64,000 nucleotides of DNA, from contig CAJOIE010000003.1 in NCBI GenBank assembly GCA_905234605.1, positions 124,001 to 188,000 on the forward strand, written 5' to 3'. Position numbers and translations under genes: made by a program. This DNA comes from an uncultured Bacteroidaceae bacterium (lineage in GTDB: Bacteria; Bacteroidota; Bacteroidia; Bacteroidales; Bacteroidaceae). Under the pieces are notes generated by a model. The model ran no database searches, was not told the origin of the DNA, and was given only the letters and a program-made list of their open reading frames with translations. Below, piece after piece: positions 7,990 to 16,090 of this stretch. The number at the start of each line of letters is the position of its first letter. Position 1 is the stretch's first letter.

Positions 7990-8390
7990 GATGTAACTCC
8001 GAAGCCCCTCCAGTCAATAGCATACTCCGTGCATGCGCCCGGCATGTCGGCAGAGCCGGCATCGTCGGCCATGAAGACCTCATCTGCCCGCCACGCGTCG
8101 GGCTCCTCAAAAGCAAACACAGCACAGGCGTAGCCCCGCATGGCCCTGCACGATGCGATTTCCTCCCTGCTCATCTGCGGAGCATCCGCGGCAATCAGCG
8201 CAAACGGCTCCGCCTCTCCGCCGCTGTCCCTGTCCGTGCAGGGCTGGACTGGAGCCTTTGGGTGGCGCACATTGCCCGTCTGCGTGTTGCCGTTATTTTG
8301 GATGGGCTGGAAACGATGAGGCCCTAAGCCGGCTGCCGACGCCGTGCATGCGAGCCCAGAGAGAACGAGAATAAGAGTTTTTGCTGTCAT
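7971..8390 (-). CDS. Secreted protein of unknown function
   Basis: A 139-residue protein with a clear signal peptide (MTAKTLILVLSGLACTASAAG, cleavage after residue 20 or so), followed by a Pro/Asn/Gln-rich stretch and a small acidic domain with three or four cysteines. The longer open frame from 8561 is rejected because its extension overlaps the upstream regulator gene and the signal peptide starts at 8390. It lies 67 bp downstream of the TPR/HTH regulator gene on the same strand and probably shares its transcript. No family is recognised. Its last codons coincide with a 20-bp repeat found again at 12.5 kb. Confidence 0.6.
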   Translation of the reverse strand: MTAKTLILVLSGLACTASAAGLGPHRFQPIQNNGNTQTGNVRHPKAPVQPCTDRDSGGEAEPFALIAADAPQMSREEIASCRAMRGYACAVFAFEEPDAWRADEVFMADDAGSADMPGACTEYAIDWRGFGVTSRSLPF

Positions 8391-8457
8391 GACAGTGAAT
8401 ATTTGGTGAAAAGTCAGGGTAGGCCAGAGAGGTTGCCGCCGCAGCGCAAAAAGAGCT

Positions 8458-9954
8458 TCAGATGTGGCGAAGCATATAGTTAAGCTTCGACGTCTCACCC
8501 GAAGCGAACAGCTTTTCAGCCAGCTGCGCCCGTATATTCGATATAGTCTGAGCCGACGCACCTAACAGCGTGGCAATATCCTTGCTCTTGAAATCTGCGA
8601 GCGACAGGAAGCACACACGTGTCTCCTTGGCAGTGAGACAGTGAGCCGTAATTGCAGCATAGCAGTCTGGCAGGTAGCATTCCACAGCATCACTCAACTG
8701 CTGCCACTCCTCGGCCGTCGGTTGTCTGTCAGGGACAAGCGTGCGCACCCCGTCAGTGAGCTCCATCCTCGGCTGGCACATTCGGCGTAAATGCTTGATA
8801 ATCTCACACTCACTCATGGCTGCCATCCTGGCACTGCGGGTACGTGCCGACAGCCGCGATTGCATCTCGGCCACCTGCCGGCGCAGCTGCTGCACCTGTT
8901 GCTCTTTCGTGCGCAACAGTTCCTCCGTATGTCCGCTGCCACGAAGCAATGCCTGCAGCTGCGAGAGGCTCGCCTCGGCCGCGCGCAGCTCATCTGCCTT
9001 CTGTCTGTACCTTTCCCCTTGTGCCTGCAGCTGCTCGAGACTGCTGCGCAAATAACGACATACAACCACGCAGATAGCGATGATGAGGGCAGCAAGAGCC
9101 CACAGTGCCACGAGCCTGCGGCGTGCCACGGCCCGCTCTTTCTGCGCCTGCCGCTGCGCGAGTTCATAGTTGTAAAACGCCTGGGCCGATGCCACGGCCT
9201 GCGTCTGGGTCTCGCCCAGATATCTGGCTTCCGCGTCCTCAAACAGGCGGGCATACTTCACCACCGAGTCGGCCATGCGCATCTGGCCGTATGCCATCAT
9301 CATACCCCTGTATGCATCAACATCCAGATTAGCATCACACGGCAGCATCAGCTTTTTGAACTGGATGATTGCCGAGTCCACCTTGCCCATTGCAAGATAA
9401 TATCGGCCCTTGCTCTCATGATACTGCGTGCCTGGCGGACGTATATTGCCGAGACTGTCGAAGAGGTAGCACCGCTCATACTCGCACATCATGCGCCGTG
9501 CCCTGTCATACTGCCCATAGTCCACCGCGGCACGAATGGCCACGTGCCAGACAGCCTCGGCGCGCTCCCGCCAGCCGTATGCCTCATAGAGGCGGCGCAC
9601 CTCGTCGGTGCGCGCGAACACCATCGCCGTGTCACCTTTATTATAATATATGGTGTTCTCCAAATCCAATCCGAGGACATAGTTCATGGTGTCGCCAGCC
9701 AAGAGGGCATAGCGGCAGAATGCATGGCTCGCTGCGAGAGCCTCATCCAGCAGATGCTGCCGCTCATAGAGTTCCTGCATCTGCCCGTATATGCGGAAAA
9801 GAGTAGCATAATCGCAGTCGGCCGCCGCGGTGTCGGCCCTGGCTGCGGCCTCGGAGAAAGCGATGACAGCCTGCGGCATGTCGCCCATGTCGCGATAGGC
9901 ACTGCCCAGGAGGTAGTATGCCGTCAATCGGGCACTTGCGGATGTCGGAAACAA
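8458..9954 (-). CDS. TPR - membrane helix - coiled coil - HTH regulator, N-terminus apparently missing
   Basis: A 498-residue protein of a type common in Bacteroidales: tetratricopeptide-like repeats (residues 8-270), one transmembrane helix (about 281-299), a long coiled coil (303-370) and a C-terminal LuxR-like helix-turn-helix (SLADFKSKDIATLLGASAQT). Such proteins usually begin with a signal peptide, putting the TPRs in the periplasm and the HTH in the cytoplasm. Here the frame opens abruptly in the first TPR, the only upstream start is TTG 9954, and an in-frame TGA lies 9 bp earlier. No signal peptide is encoded, so the gene is probably 5'-truncated or uses an internal start. No promoter was found upstream. 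Confidence 0.7.
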   Translation of the reverse strand: MFPTSASARLTAYYLLGSAYRDMGDMPQAVIAFSEAAARADTAAADCDYATLFRIYGQMQELYERQHLLDEALAASHAFCRYALLAGDTMNYVLGLDLENTIYYNKGDTAMVFARTDEVRRLYEAYGWRERAEAVWHVAIRAAVDYGQYDRARRMMCEYERCYLFDSLGNIRPPGTQYHESKGRYYLAMGKVDSAIIQFKKLMLPCDANLDVDAYRGMMMAYGQMRMADSVVKYARLFEDAEARYLGETQTQAVASAQAFYNYELAQRQAQKERAVARRRLVALWALAALIIAICVVVCRYLRSSLEQLQAQGERYRQKADELRAAEASLSQLQALLRGSGHTEELLRTKEQQVQQLRRQVAEMQSRLSARTRSARMAAMSECEIIKHLRRMCQPRMELTDGVRTLVPDRQPTAEEWQQLSDAVECYLPDCYAAITAHCLTAKETRVCFLSLADFKSKDIATLLGASAQTISNIRAQLAEKLFASGETSKLNYMLRHI

Positions 9955-10106
9955 CCTGATTATTCATTACTCGCATATAGCTGCTTAATTTTGTTTACCT
10001 ACTTATAAAAAAGCTTTGTCCAAATTCTGTGACTCGCTTTTTCCTCCTACCCTTTACACCAAATGCGTCATACGCAATAATTTGATACGTAGTTGCTTAT
10101 CCCAAA

Positions 10107-10161
10107 AAATACACAAAAATACACCCCCATCCTTCATCCAAGGTGTAACCCGCGTGTATTT
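10107..10161. promoter_or_regulatory. AAATACAC / GTGTATTT motif cluster (possible operator)
   Basis: AAATACAC occurs at 10107-10114 and 10117-10124 (one helical turn apart), and its inverse GTGTATTT at 10154-10161, between two divergent genes. Confidence 0.35.
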
Positions 10162-10229
10162 GTTGCCATAATATCATGATAGCCAGATAGATACTATGCC
10201 AAATACCACCCTACACCATGCTATCAGCA

Positions 10230-10261
10230 TTTGGAAACATTTTCATACTCACATATCTTTG
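10230..10261 (+). promoter_or_regulatory. Promoter of the 10.4-kb lipoprotein gene
   Basis: TTTG at 10230-10233, a 20-bp spacer, and TATCTTTG at 10254-10261: a full match to the Bacteroidetes -33/-7 promoter. It implies a leader of about 130 nt. Confidence 0.75.
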
Positions 10262-10310
10262 CTGCCACACCTTGACGAAATTCTCAGGAACGTTTTCGTG
10301 AAGCCGTATG

Positions 10311-10368
10311 AGCAGAGCGTAGTCTCTGCAGGAGGACACAGTGTTTCGCGCAAAGTCCTCGTGAAATA
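10311..10368 (+). promoter_or_regulatory. Two hairpins in the lipoprotein leader
   Basis: GCAGAG/CTCTGC (around 10313-10330) and GAGGAC/GTCCTC (around 10332-10360) form two consecutive 6-bp stems between the promoter and the ATG at 10399. Possible post-transcriptional control; no known riboswitch class matches. Confidence 0.4.
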
Positions 10369-10398
10369 ACCCCTATTATTAACCAAAACAAGACTATT

Positions 10399-11688
10399 AT
10401 GAACAAATTCTTCATGGCGTCATTGCTCGTTGTAGCAACTGCATTGACTTTCTCCAGCTGCAGTGGCGATGAGCTGCAAGCGGAAGCACAGAATGAACCG
10501 GCAGAATGGATGAAGGCTTATCTGCTTGAAACAGTAGATAGCCAACATCGTGCCGGCAAAGTGAACATCGACTGGCAGGCAGTAGATGGAAAGAGTGTGA
10601 GTTTCCATGTTCTTCGCCATGTCACAGAAGAAGAGAACCGCAATAGCCACGAGGCTTTGACTTCGGACTATTACATCATCAAGCCTACTCTGGATGAAGG
10701 CCTGTCACAAGCCATGCCATCCGAAGTGTTGGTGACAAGCGATGCAATAAACGGTCTCAAGTTGCAAGTTGGCGACATCGTGGGTGGTACCCTCGCAGGC
10801 TATAGAATACTTACGATGGACCTTTGGACACTCTGTATGCCGGCAGACGAGCCAAGGGCGACATGCGTCATAGAGCTTAAGGGCTTACAGGTTCTGACAG
10901 ATGACACTGCATCTGAACAGGAACCAAATTCCGAGCATGGCAGTGAGGTCGAGACACCCGCCGACACCCTGTCCACATCCGCCGACCCGGCTCTTGTCGA
11001 CAACAATGTGCCGGTGGAACTGGCACAAAACGCTGAAGACACGGGCACAGAAGAGCCTGCCAGTAGTGCCCAGACAATACCCGAGGGACCTGTGGCTGAG
11101 ACACGGGCAGTGTTCGCCGTGAACAATATCATCGACATGCCCGATGGCAGCCGCTACTACGACATGTCGGTCGAACACACGGCCGCAAGCATCGAGGGTC
11201 TGGGTGCACACTGCCTCGTGGCAGCTGCCGAACTGCAACGCTACAAAGCCGCCATGGGCACCTTGGTCAGCACGTCCGTCGTATGGCTTGAGGCAGCTGG
11301 CGACGCTCTTGTCGAAAGCTCTGGCATTAAGGTCATTGCCCACGTGCTGCCAGCCGATGTTGTGGCCACCGTAGGCAAAGCAAGAGACATCGCTACCGGC
11401 AGCCAGGTGCTCATGGAAGTGGTTGGCACGGCTACCGACGAAGACACACAAGAAAGCATCTATACGCTGCGCATCTCGCCGGAGCTCAACTCGAAGGAGG
11501 ACATCGCGAGCCTGCCTGTATATTTGGGTCAGTGCTTCATTGTTCTCGGTTCGGAGCTCAAGGGTGCCAAATACTCTGTCGGCGACGTGGTGTGCACTAC
11601 GCTCACCAGCTTGGAGAGTCTGGCTGGCATCGTCACAGACGACCTCGGCACACCTGCACAGCTGGCTCACGTGCGTCCCTGCGAATGA
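10399..11688 (+). CDS. Lipoprotein of unknown function with an acidic linker
   Basis: A 429-residue protein with a lipoprotein signal peptide ending in the lipobox FSSC (Cys 21). Residues 22-165 and about 240-429 look like two compact domains; the stretch between them (roughly 165-235) is rich in Glu, Thr, Ser, Pro and Asp and is probably an unstructured linker. The same turn pattern (VGDIV-x-TL, VGDVV-x-TL) appears in both halves, suggesting an internal duplication. I do not recognise the family. It has its own strong promoter and a long structured leader, and is divergent from the TPR/HTH regulator, a likely candidate to control it. Surface or periplasmic location is inferred from the lipobox. 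Confidence 0.7.
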   Translation: MNKFFMASLLVVATALTFSSCSGDELQAEAQNEPAEWMKAYLLETVDSQHRAGKVNIDWQAVDGKSVSFHVLRHVTEEENRNSHEALTSDYYIIKPTLDEGLSQAMPSEVLVTSDAINGLKLQVGDIVGGTLAGYRILTMDLWTLCMPADEPRATCVIELKGLQVLTDDTASEQEPNSEHGSEVETPADTLSTSADPALVDNNVPVELAQNAEDTGTEEPASSAQTIPEGPVAETRAVFAVNNIIDMPDGSRYYDMSVEHTAASIEGLGAHCLVAAAELQRYKAAMGTLVSTSVVWLEAAGDALVESSGIKVIAHVLPADVVATVGKARDIATGSQVLMEVVGTATDEDTQESIYTLRISPELNSKEDIASLPVYLGQCFIVLGSELKGAKYSVGDVVCTTLTSLESLAGIVTDDLGTPAQLAHVRPCE

Positions 11689-11783
11689 GCTGGGAGAAAA
11701 GTTTATGTGGGGCTCACACTGTTCCGGCAGGCTCTCGCGAAAGATTGTTGTCAAGATGAACCATAGCTTCATGTAAACACCAT

Positions 11784-11830
11784 GCACCCCTGTGGCGCTG
11801 CACCTGCACGGTGCTGCATCACAGGGGTGC
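11784..11830. repeat. Nested inverted repeat between lipoprotein gene and hsp20
   Basis: Perfect 11-bp arms GCACCCCTGTG (11784-11794) and CACAGGGGTGC (11820-11830) enclose a smaller GCACC/GGTGC hairpin (11800-11814). It could terminate both converging genes. The GCACCCC word links it loosely to the CACCCTGCACC repeat family. Confidence 0.65.
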
Positions 11831-11879
11831 ACCTGTAAGCGTGTGTCCCTGCATGGGGTGGACACTCGCCCTCGCGGCC

Positions 11880-12305
11880 TTAGCCTATCTCTATGGTGCG
11901 TGCGGCCTTGACCTCCTCGCGGGTCACCTTGGGCAGGGTGATGGTGAGCACGCCGTCCTCCACACGGGCTGCAATGGCATCGCGGCGCACGTCGTCGGGC
12001 AGCGAGTAAGCCTGCTGGTAGTTGGTGTAGGAGAACTCGCGGCGCAGGTAGTGCTCCCGCTTGTTCTCATCCTTGTGCTCGAGCTTGTTCTCGATAGCCA
12101 CGAGCAGGTTGCCGTCGTCGTTGATGGTCACTCGGCAGAACTCCTTCTTCAGGCCGGGAGCGGCCACTTCCATGGTGTAGGCAGTGGCATCCTCCTTGAC
12201 ATTGACGGCTGGAGCTGTGCGGTGGGTGGTGGCATACTTATCGGTGTCGAAGAACTCGTCGAACACTGTGGGGAACCAACTGTTGCGGAACATTACTGGT
12301 AACAT
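11880..12305 (-). CDS. Hsp20-family small heat shock protein
   Basis: A 141-residue alpha-crystallin-type chaperone that holds unfolding proteins in the cytoplasm until ATP-dependent chaperones can act. The alpha-crystallin domain starts at VNVKEDATAYTMEVAAPGL and ends with the conserved ARVEDGVLTITLPK motif (the family's A-x-x-x-n-GvL), followed by a short tail ARTIEIG holding the I-x-I motif used for oligomerisation. ATG 12305 (MLPVMFRNSWFPTVFDEFF) is typical for Bacteroidetes Hsp20 proteins; ATG 12293 is also possible. No TAnnTTTG or CIRCE element was found in front of it. Confidence 0.93.
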   Translation of the reverse strand: MLPVMFRNSWFPTVFDEFFDTDKYATTHRTAPAVNVKEDATAYTMEVAAPGLKKEFCRVTINDDGNLLVAIENKLEHKDENKREHYLRREFSYTNYQQAYSLPDDVRRDAIAARVEDGVLTITLPKVTREEVKAARTIEIG

Positions 12306-12510
12306 GGTGAAAAGAATGGTTAATGGTTGAATGAAAGTTCTCTCGCCCGCGGCCGGCGGTGCTCTTCGCCGCCGAGCGGACAACCAGCATTGTGCAACAG
12401 GCGTGCCAGAGGGACGTGCGCTGCGCAGGCGCAGGCGGCAGGAATGGTGAATGGTGCCATTATGACTCCTTTGACGCCGAAATGGCAGGAATGAGAACCT
12501 GCCTTCCCCA

Positions 12511-12530
12511 CCGTTCTCTCCCGTTCTGAC
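12511..12530. repeat. 20-bp exact repeat, copy B
   Basis: Identical to the reverse complement of 7970-7989. On the plus strand it reads through RSLPF-stop, the same short peptide tail as the other copy, here with no gene attached except a 12-codon frame from 12491. Confidence 0.75.
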
Positions 12531-12578
12531 ATCTTCACAATGATTATCCGCAATCGTACCACCAAATAATCAACAATA

Positions 12579-12603
12579 AAGGCTGACGAAACCTGCCAGC
12601 CTT
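12579..12603 (-). terminator. Terminator-like hairpin downstream of the HTH gene
   Basis: Stem AAGGCTG/CAGCCTT with an 11-nt loop; on the minus strand it is followed by TATTGTTGATT. It would end the restriction-modification transcript. Confidence 0.6.
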
Positions 12604-12631
12604 CTTTGCATTTATAAAATAGTACGACGCT

Positions 12632-12853
12632 TCACGCGCCCATCAGTGTGAACTCACTAAGTTCAACTGCAAAGGTACGCAGCTTTTCGTTAATCCGCGC
12701 AATATTCTTCGGACTTATTTTCTTGATGCCTGCTTTGTATTGTAGCATCTGGCTCTCGCTCATGTCGCAGATGCGGGCCAGTGCGCGGGCCGATATGTAT
12801 GGTGAGAGCGCTTCCAACAAATCAGACACAGTGTTAAACTCATGTTTACTCAT
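12632..12853 (-). CDS. Small helix-turn-helix protein linked to the restriction-modification gene
   Basis: A 73-residue protein with an Xre-like helix-turn-helix: ISARALARICDMSESQMLQYK holds the two helices and turn, followed by ISPKNIARINEKLRTFAVEL as a third helix. It starts 3 bp after the stop of the restriction-modification gene and so is translated from the same message. Its position suggests a controller protein that adjusts expression of the enzyme, as C proteins do, though C genes usually come before the enzyme gene. An antitoxin-like role is a second possibility. Base composition matches the island, not the flanks. Confidence 0.7.
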   Translation of the reverse strand: MSKHEFNTVSDLLEALSPYISARALARICDMSESQMLQYKAGIKKISPKNIARINEKLRTFAVELSEFTLMGA

Positions 12854-12856
12854 TGT

Positions 12857-15229
12857 CTAATAGATGTTAGAAGGTTTCCAGAGAAGCAAACCTTTGCTGA
12901 CCATTTGCCACACAATTTTCTCTGCCAGAATTTTCATAGCATCAAAGTACCGGTCGAAAACAGGCCAATATTCTTCACTCGTTACCTTGCGGATATTGAT
13001 TTTGCTGAACCCCTTTGTGCCTATTCCTGTCTTTACTCTCGTCACACGGCGATCGTTTGGCGTATCGCGTGTTTTGTATGAGGTGGTGCCTTTTTTCATT
13101 ATGGAGTTTTTGATGTCATAGAAACTATCGTTCCAATCGCGCCCTTCTGCGTATGCGTTATGAGAGAAATAGTATCTGACAATATTCAGGGCTGCATCAT
13201 ATACATCTTTTGCTTCTGGAGACATTTCAATGGTTTTCATCCATTCACGGAAATCGAAATATTTGGTTTCTTCCTCACCGTTAGGAAATGGAATACTGTA
13301 TTCGTCTTTTGGCCGAAGCACGTAGAGCTGGTTTCTGCCACAACCAAGTTCGTCTGCCGTAAAAGGCATCAAGTAGTTAGGACTGCCCTCTTTGTTAGAG
13401 AAAGCATTTCCTTTATAGAACATGGCGTAGATAATGGCATCGTTCTCTAATTCCGTAGGAATTTCACCAACCCTCCCACGAAAAATGTAGTCCTGAGTCT
13501 CATAATACTTGGGATGTGTGTTGAAGTTAATGCCTTTAAGAGTTAATACCTGGCGTAGGTTTTCCGTTGTAATAAATCTTCCAAGTTCCATTCGGTTACT
13601 TATCATTATGCAGTAGTGATCTGTTGTCCACTGCCCTAACCGTAGCCCATAAGCCTTTTCTTGCATATCTGCTTCGTATGCAGCAATTAGATTTGGCTGT
13701 TTGTTGTTGTAGTCATAATCTCCTTTGTATTTCATTATACCGTCTTCCAATTCATATCGTTGTGCATGGGTGGAACCAAGTGTAATATCCTCACCCTGCT
13801 CACGGTCAAATATAACCAGTGATATTGGCCATGCAGAGAGCTTGAATGTTGTCTTTGCATTGCTGAATACATGTTCGCGTATCTTGTATCCGGATTTGAC
13901 GAACACTTCGCATGTTTCCTTGCGAAAGAAAAACTCGGTTTTGCAGTAGAGCACTATAACATCAGGGCTTAGCATTGTCACCTTGCGAAAGAACTCTATG
14001 CAACGGTCGTACCTGAAGCCCTTCGATGGTCTTACAAATGGCGGGTTCATTACGACCATTAGCTTGCGCCCCTCCGTTTTTGCAATTTCTGTGACAGTTT
14101 TTTTCTCTCCTTTGTAATCGAAAAAAGGTTGCTCCTGCCAATCCTTAAAGTAATCGTATTGTACTGAGTTGTTAAAACGCTTGAACTTGCATTGATCCAC
14201 ATCACCCTCCAATAGCGTTGAAAGGTAACAGTTGTCGCGGTAATCGCGGCCAAAGTCTATCTCCAGATTGCCTACGCCAGCACACGGGTCGAATACTATG
14301 AAATCGTTTATATCATAGTGCTTTGCTATGAGTTCATTCTGCAATTTCACAAACGCTGATGGAGTATATTCCTGTCCTGCGCTATGCCTAAATCCCTCAG
14401 AATACAGCTCGTTGCTGTGTTCCTTAATTTTTAGGAACTCTTCCTTAACGGGCGGACGGAAGTAACGTTTCCAGAAATTATCGTGTGCCTCGCGATTTTC
14501 AAACGCATACCAATCGTTTTTATAAGCTATACCATCAGTTTGTACATTATAAAGGCTTATGTTGGTATTGTTGCGTATCATGTCCTGTTCAAAGAGACCA
14601 ACTTTCTCCTTGTATTTCGTATTGTTTAGCATGTCGGCGAGGAAAATATCTACAAGATCCTGCTCGTTCATGTCATTGCGGACGAACTTTACATCTGCTC
14701 GCCATTGGCTGTATATAAACTTGCAGTTCTTGGCAGTAATCTTGATAGCTGTCTGCTTTGATTTCTTGAACTCCTTACAGAAAGCAGCAATCTCTTTCTC
14801 TCCTTTATATTGTGTGATTTTTCCTTCCACCCGATTGTTCAAGTGATACACGGCATCATCCGATGGGTCGCTTGGCTTCTCGCAATCCCACCTCACTTCC
14901 GGGCAGTGCATTACTTCATTGTCCTGGCAGTCTATCAGCTCCAACACGTCACGTTCATTGGTCTTGTCGTAGTAGGCAATGGCCACCCTTGGCGACATGT
15001 TCGCTTGCTGCTTATTCGTAAGCAGGATTTGTGCTATGGCCTTGCGCCGCTGTTCACCATTTTCTATAATCCTGTGCTTGGTCTCTATGTATAGCAATGG
15101 CCTTTGTGACTTTGTTTCTATCCTCACGTCCACGCGGTCAATGTCGAGTCGCCAACCAGTCTTCCCAAAATATTTCAGGCAGAACTTTGTCTTGTAGTCC
15201 ATTTCCTGACTTTTTTCTTTGTCGCTCAT
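12857..15229 (-). CDS. Type IIG-like restriction-modification enzyme (nuclease + N6-adenine methyltransferase)
   Basis: A 790-residue protein combining both activities. The N-terminal 150 residues contain a candidate PD-(D/E)xK nuclease core (D34, then E49-T-K51 in LLYIETKH). The methyltransferase follows: GQEYTPSAFVKLQNEL at about 285-300 (motif X), DPCAGVGNLE at 314 (SAM-binding motif I) and NPPF at 395-398 (motif IV of the gamma class). Residues from about 480 on probably hold the target-recognition domain. No separate specificity or restriction subunit is nearby, which fits a single-chain Type IIG (Eco57I-like) enzyme. The gene is clearly AT-richer than both neighbours, a sign of horizontal transfer. 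Confidence 0.78.
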   Translation of the reverse strand: MSDKEKSQEMDYKTKFCLKYFGKTGWRLDIDRVDVRIETKSQRPLLYIETKHRIIENGEQRRKAIAQILLTNKQQANMSPRVAIAYYDKTNERDVLELIDCQDNEVMHCPEVRWDCEKPSDPSDDAVYHLNNRVEGKITQYKGEKEIAAFCKEFKKSKQTAIKITAKNCKFIYSQWRADVKFVRNDMNEQDLVDIFLADMLNNTKYKEKVGLFEQDMIRNNTNISLYNVQTDGIAYKNDWYAFENREAHDNFWKRYFRPPVKEEFLKIKEHSNELYSEGFRHSAGQEYTPSAFVKLQNELIAKHYDINDFIVFDPCAGVGNLEIDFGRDYRDNCYLSTLLEGDVDQCKFKRFNNSVQYDYFKDWQEQPFFDYKGEKKTVTEIAKTEGRKLMVVMNPPFVRPSKGFRYDRCIEFFRKVTMLSPDVIVLYCKTEFFFRKETCEVFVKSGYKIREHVFSNAKTTFKLSAWPISLVIFDREQGEDITLGSTHAQRYELEDGIMKYKGDYDYNNKQPNLIAAYEADMQEKAYGLRLGQWTTDHYCIMISNRMELGRFITTENLRQVLTLKGINFNTHPKYYETQDYIFRGRVGEIPTELENDAIIYAMFYKGNAFSNKEGSPNYLMPFTADELGCGRNQLYVLRPKDEYSIPFPNGEEETKYFDFREWMKTIEMSPEAKDVYDAALNIVRYYFSHNAYAEGRDWNDSFYDIKNSIMKKGTTSYKTRDTPNDRRVTRVKTGIGTKGFSKINIRKVTSEEYWPVFDRYFDAMKILAEKIVWQMVSKGLLLWKPSNIY

Positions 15230-15283
15230 ATTTCAAGTGTTATTATTGATGCTGCTTTTCTGTATGTTCTGTGCTCAAAGTCC

Positions 15284-15302
15284 GTGCGGCGCGATGCCGC
15301 AC
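15284..15302. repeat. Small GC-rich hairpin in the ispD-restriction gene gap
   Basis: Perfect stem GTGCGGC/GCCGCAC with loop GCGAT, in the 183-bp gap. It may end ispD transcription on the minus strand, but there is no T-run behind it. Confidence 0.4.
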
Positions 15303-15412
15303 AGGCCGCGGGCACACTGCCGCCTGTTCTGTGAGAGTGACGCGTGCGAGCCGCGCACGACACGGCTGCAGGCTTGCGCCTCTATGGGCAGCCTCTGCGC
15401 TGGCCGGGGAGT

Positions 15413-16090
15413 TCATGAGCGCAGCAGCGCGGCGGCCACGATGAGGTCGGACGGCGTGGTGAGCTTGATGTTCTCGCGGTTGCCGTCGATGAGTGTCACG
15501 GCGTGCCCCATGGCCTCGACCACAGAGGCATCGTCGGTGAAGGCTTCGCGCCAGGGCTGTGCGTAGGCTCGGGCGAGCACGTCGAGGCGGAACGTCTGCG
15601 GCGTCTGCACAAGGCGATAGCGGCTTCGCTCCACCGTGTGCGATGCCCGGGGGGCGACACAGCGCAGTGTCTCCACCACGGGCACCACGGGCACCACTGC
15701 CCCGCAGCGGGCTGCCTTGGCATAGCAGCGGCGGATGACGTCGGCCGCGACCAGGGGGCGCACACCGTCGTGCACGCCGACGATGTCGGCCGCCCCGCCT
15801 CCGGCTGCCGCGATATGGTCCAGACCGTGCTTCACGCTGTGGAAGCGTGTCTGCCCGCCGCTGACCACCACGCATGGCACTCCGAAACGGTGCTCGCGGC
15901 ACAGCTGCTGCCACGTGCCGTGCTCCCCGGCCGGCAGCACAACCACTATCTGCACCTCAGGCAGCGCACGGACAAAGGCATCAATGGTGTGCATGAGCAC
16001 AGGCCGCCCCGCAAGCGTCAGGAACTGCTTTGGCGTGGCGGAGCCCATGCGTGTGCCGCGCCCGCCGGCTACGATGATGACATGGTTCAT
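15413..16090 (-). CDS. ispD: 2-C-methyl-D-erythritol 4-phosphate cytidylyltransferase
   Basis: Joins CTP and methylerythritol phosphate to CDP-ME in the MEP isoprenoid pathway. The 225-residue protein has the nucleotide-binding AGGRGTRMGSATPKQFL loop at residues 8-24, the VHDGVRPLV motif in the middle, and the KLTTPSDL motif near the C-terminus, all diagnostic for IspD. It overlaps the DJ-1-family gene by 4 bp, so the order pdxJ, DJ-1, ispD forms one minus-strand operon. Another MEP-pathway gene, dxr, is at 31.9 kb. Confidence 0.95.
   Translation of the reverse strand: MNHVIIVAGGRGTRMGSATPKQFLTLAGRPVLMHTIDAFVRALPEVQIVVVLPAGEHGTWQQLCREHRFGVPCVVVSGGQTRFHSVKHGLDHIAAAGGGAADIVGVHDGVRPLVAADVIRRCYAKAARCGAVVPVVPVVETLRCVAPRASHTVERSRYRLVQTPQTFRLDVLARAYAQPWREAFTDDASVVEAMGHAVTLIDGNRENIKLTTPSDLIVAAALLRS

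Larger units (their letters stand above)
9955..10398. other. Intergenic region with possible operators and the leader of the 10.4-kb lipoprotein gene
   Basis: 444 bp without a gene, AT-richer than its surroundings. It contains two direct copies (10107-10114, 10117-10124) and one inverted copy (10154-10161) of AAATACAC, a promoter at 10230-10261, and two short hairpins in the downstream leader. I see no trace of the missing N-terminus of the TPR/HTH gene. Confidence 0.6.
12306..12631. other. Intergenic region between hsp20 and the restriction island
   Basis: 326 bp without a convincing gene. It holds the second copy of the 20-bp repeat (12511-12530) and a terminator-like hairpin for the HTH gene (12579-12603). 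The left half is GC-rich and the right half AT-rich, so the composition border of the island lies here. Confidence 0.6.

Noticed and set aside
8791..10008. 405-residue plus-strand frame opposite the TPR/HTH regulator
   Set aside because: No domain pattern; the minus-strand TPR and HTH motifs are convincing.
12667..12676. TACCTTTG-like element on the minus strand inside the HTH gene
   Set aside because: It encodes RTFA within the coding sequence and has no gene start behind it; treated as coincidence.
15243..15914. 223-residue minus-strand frame overlapping ispD
   Set aside because: Shadow frame of ispD, Arg/Gly-rich, without motifs.
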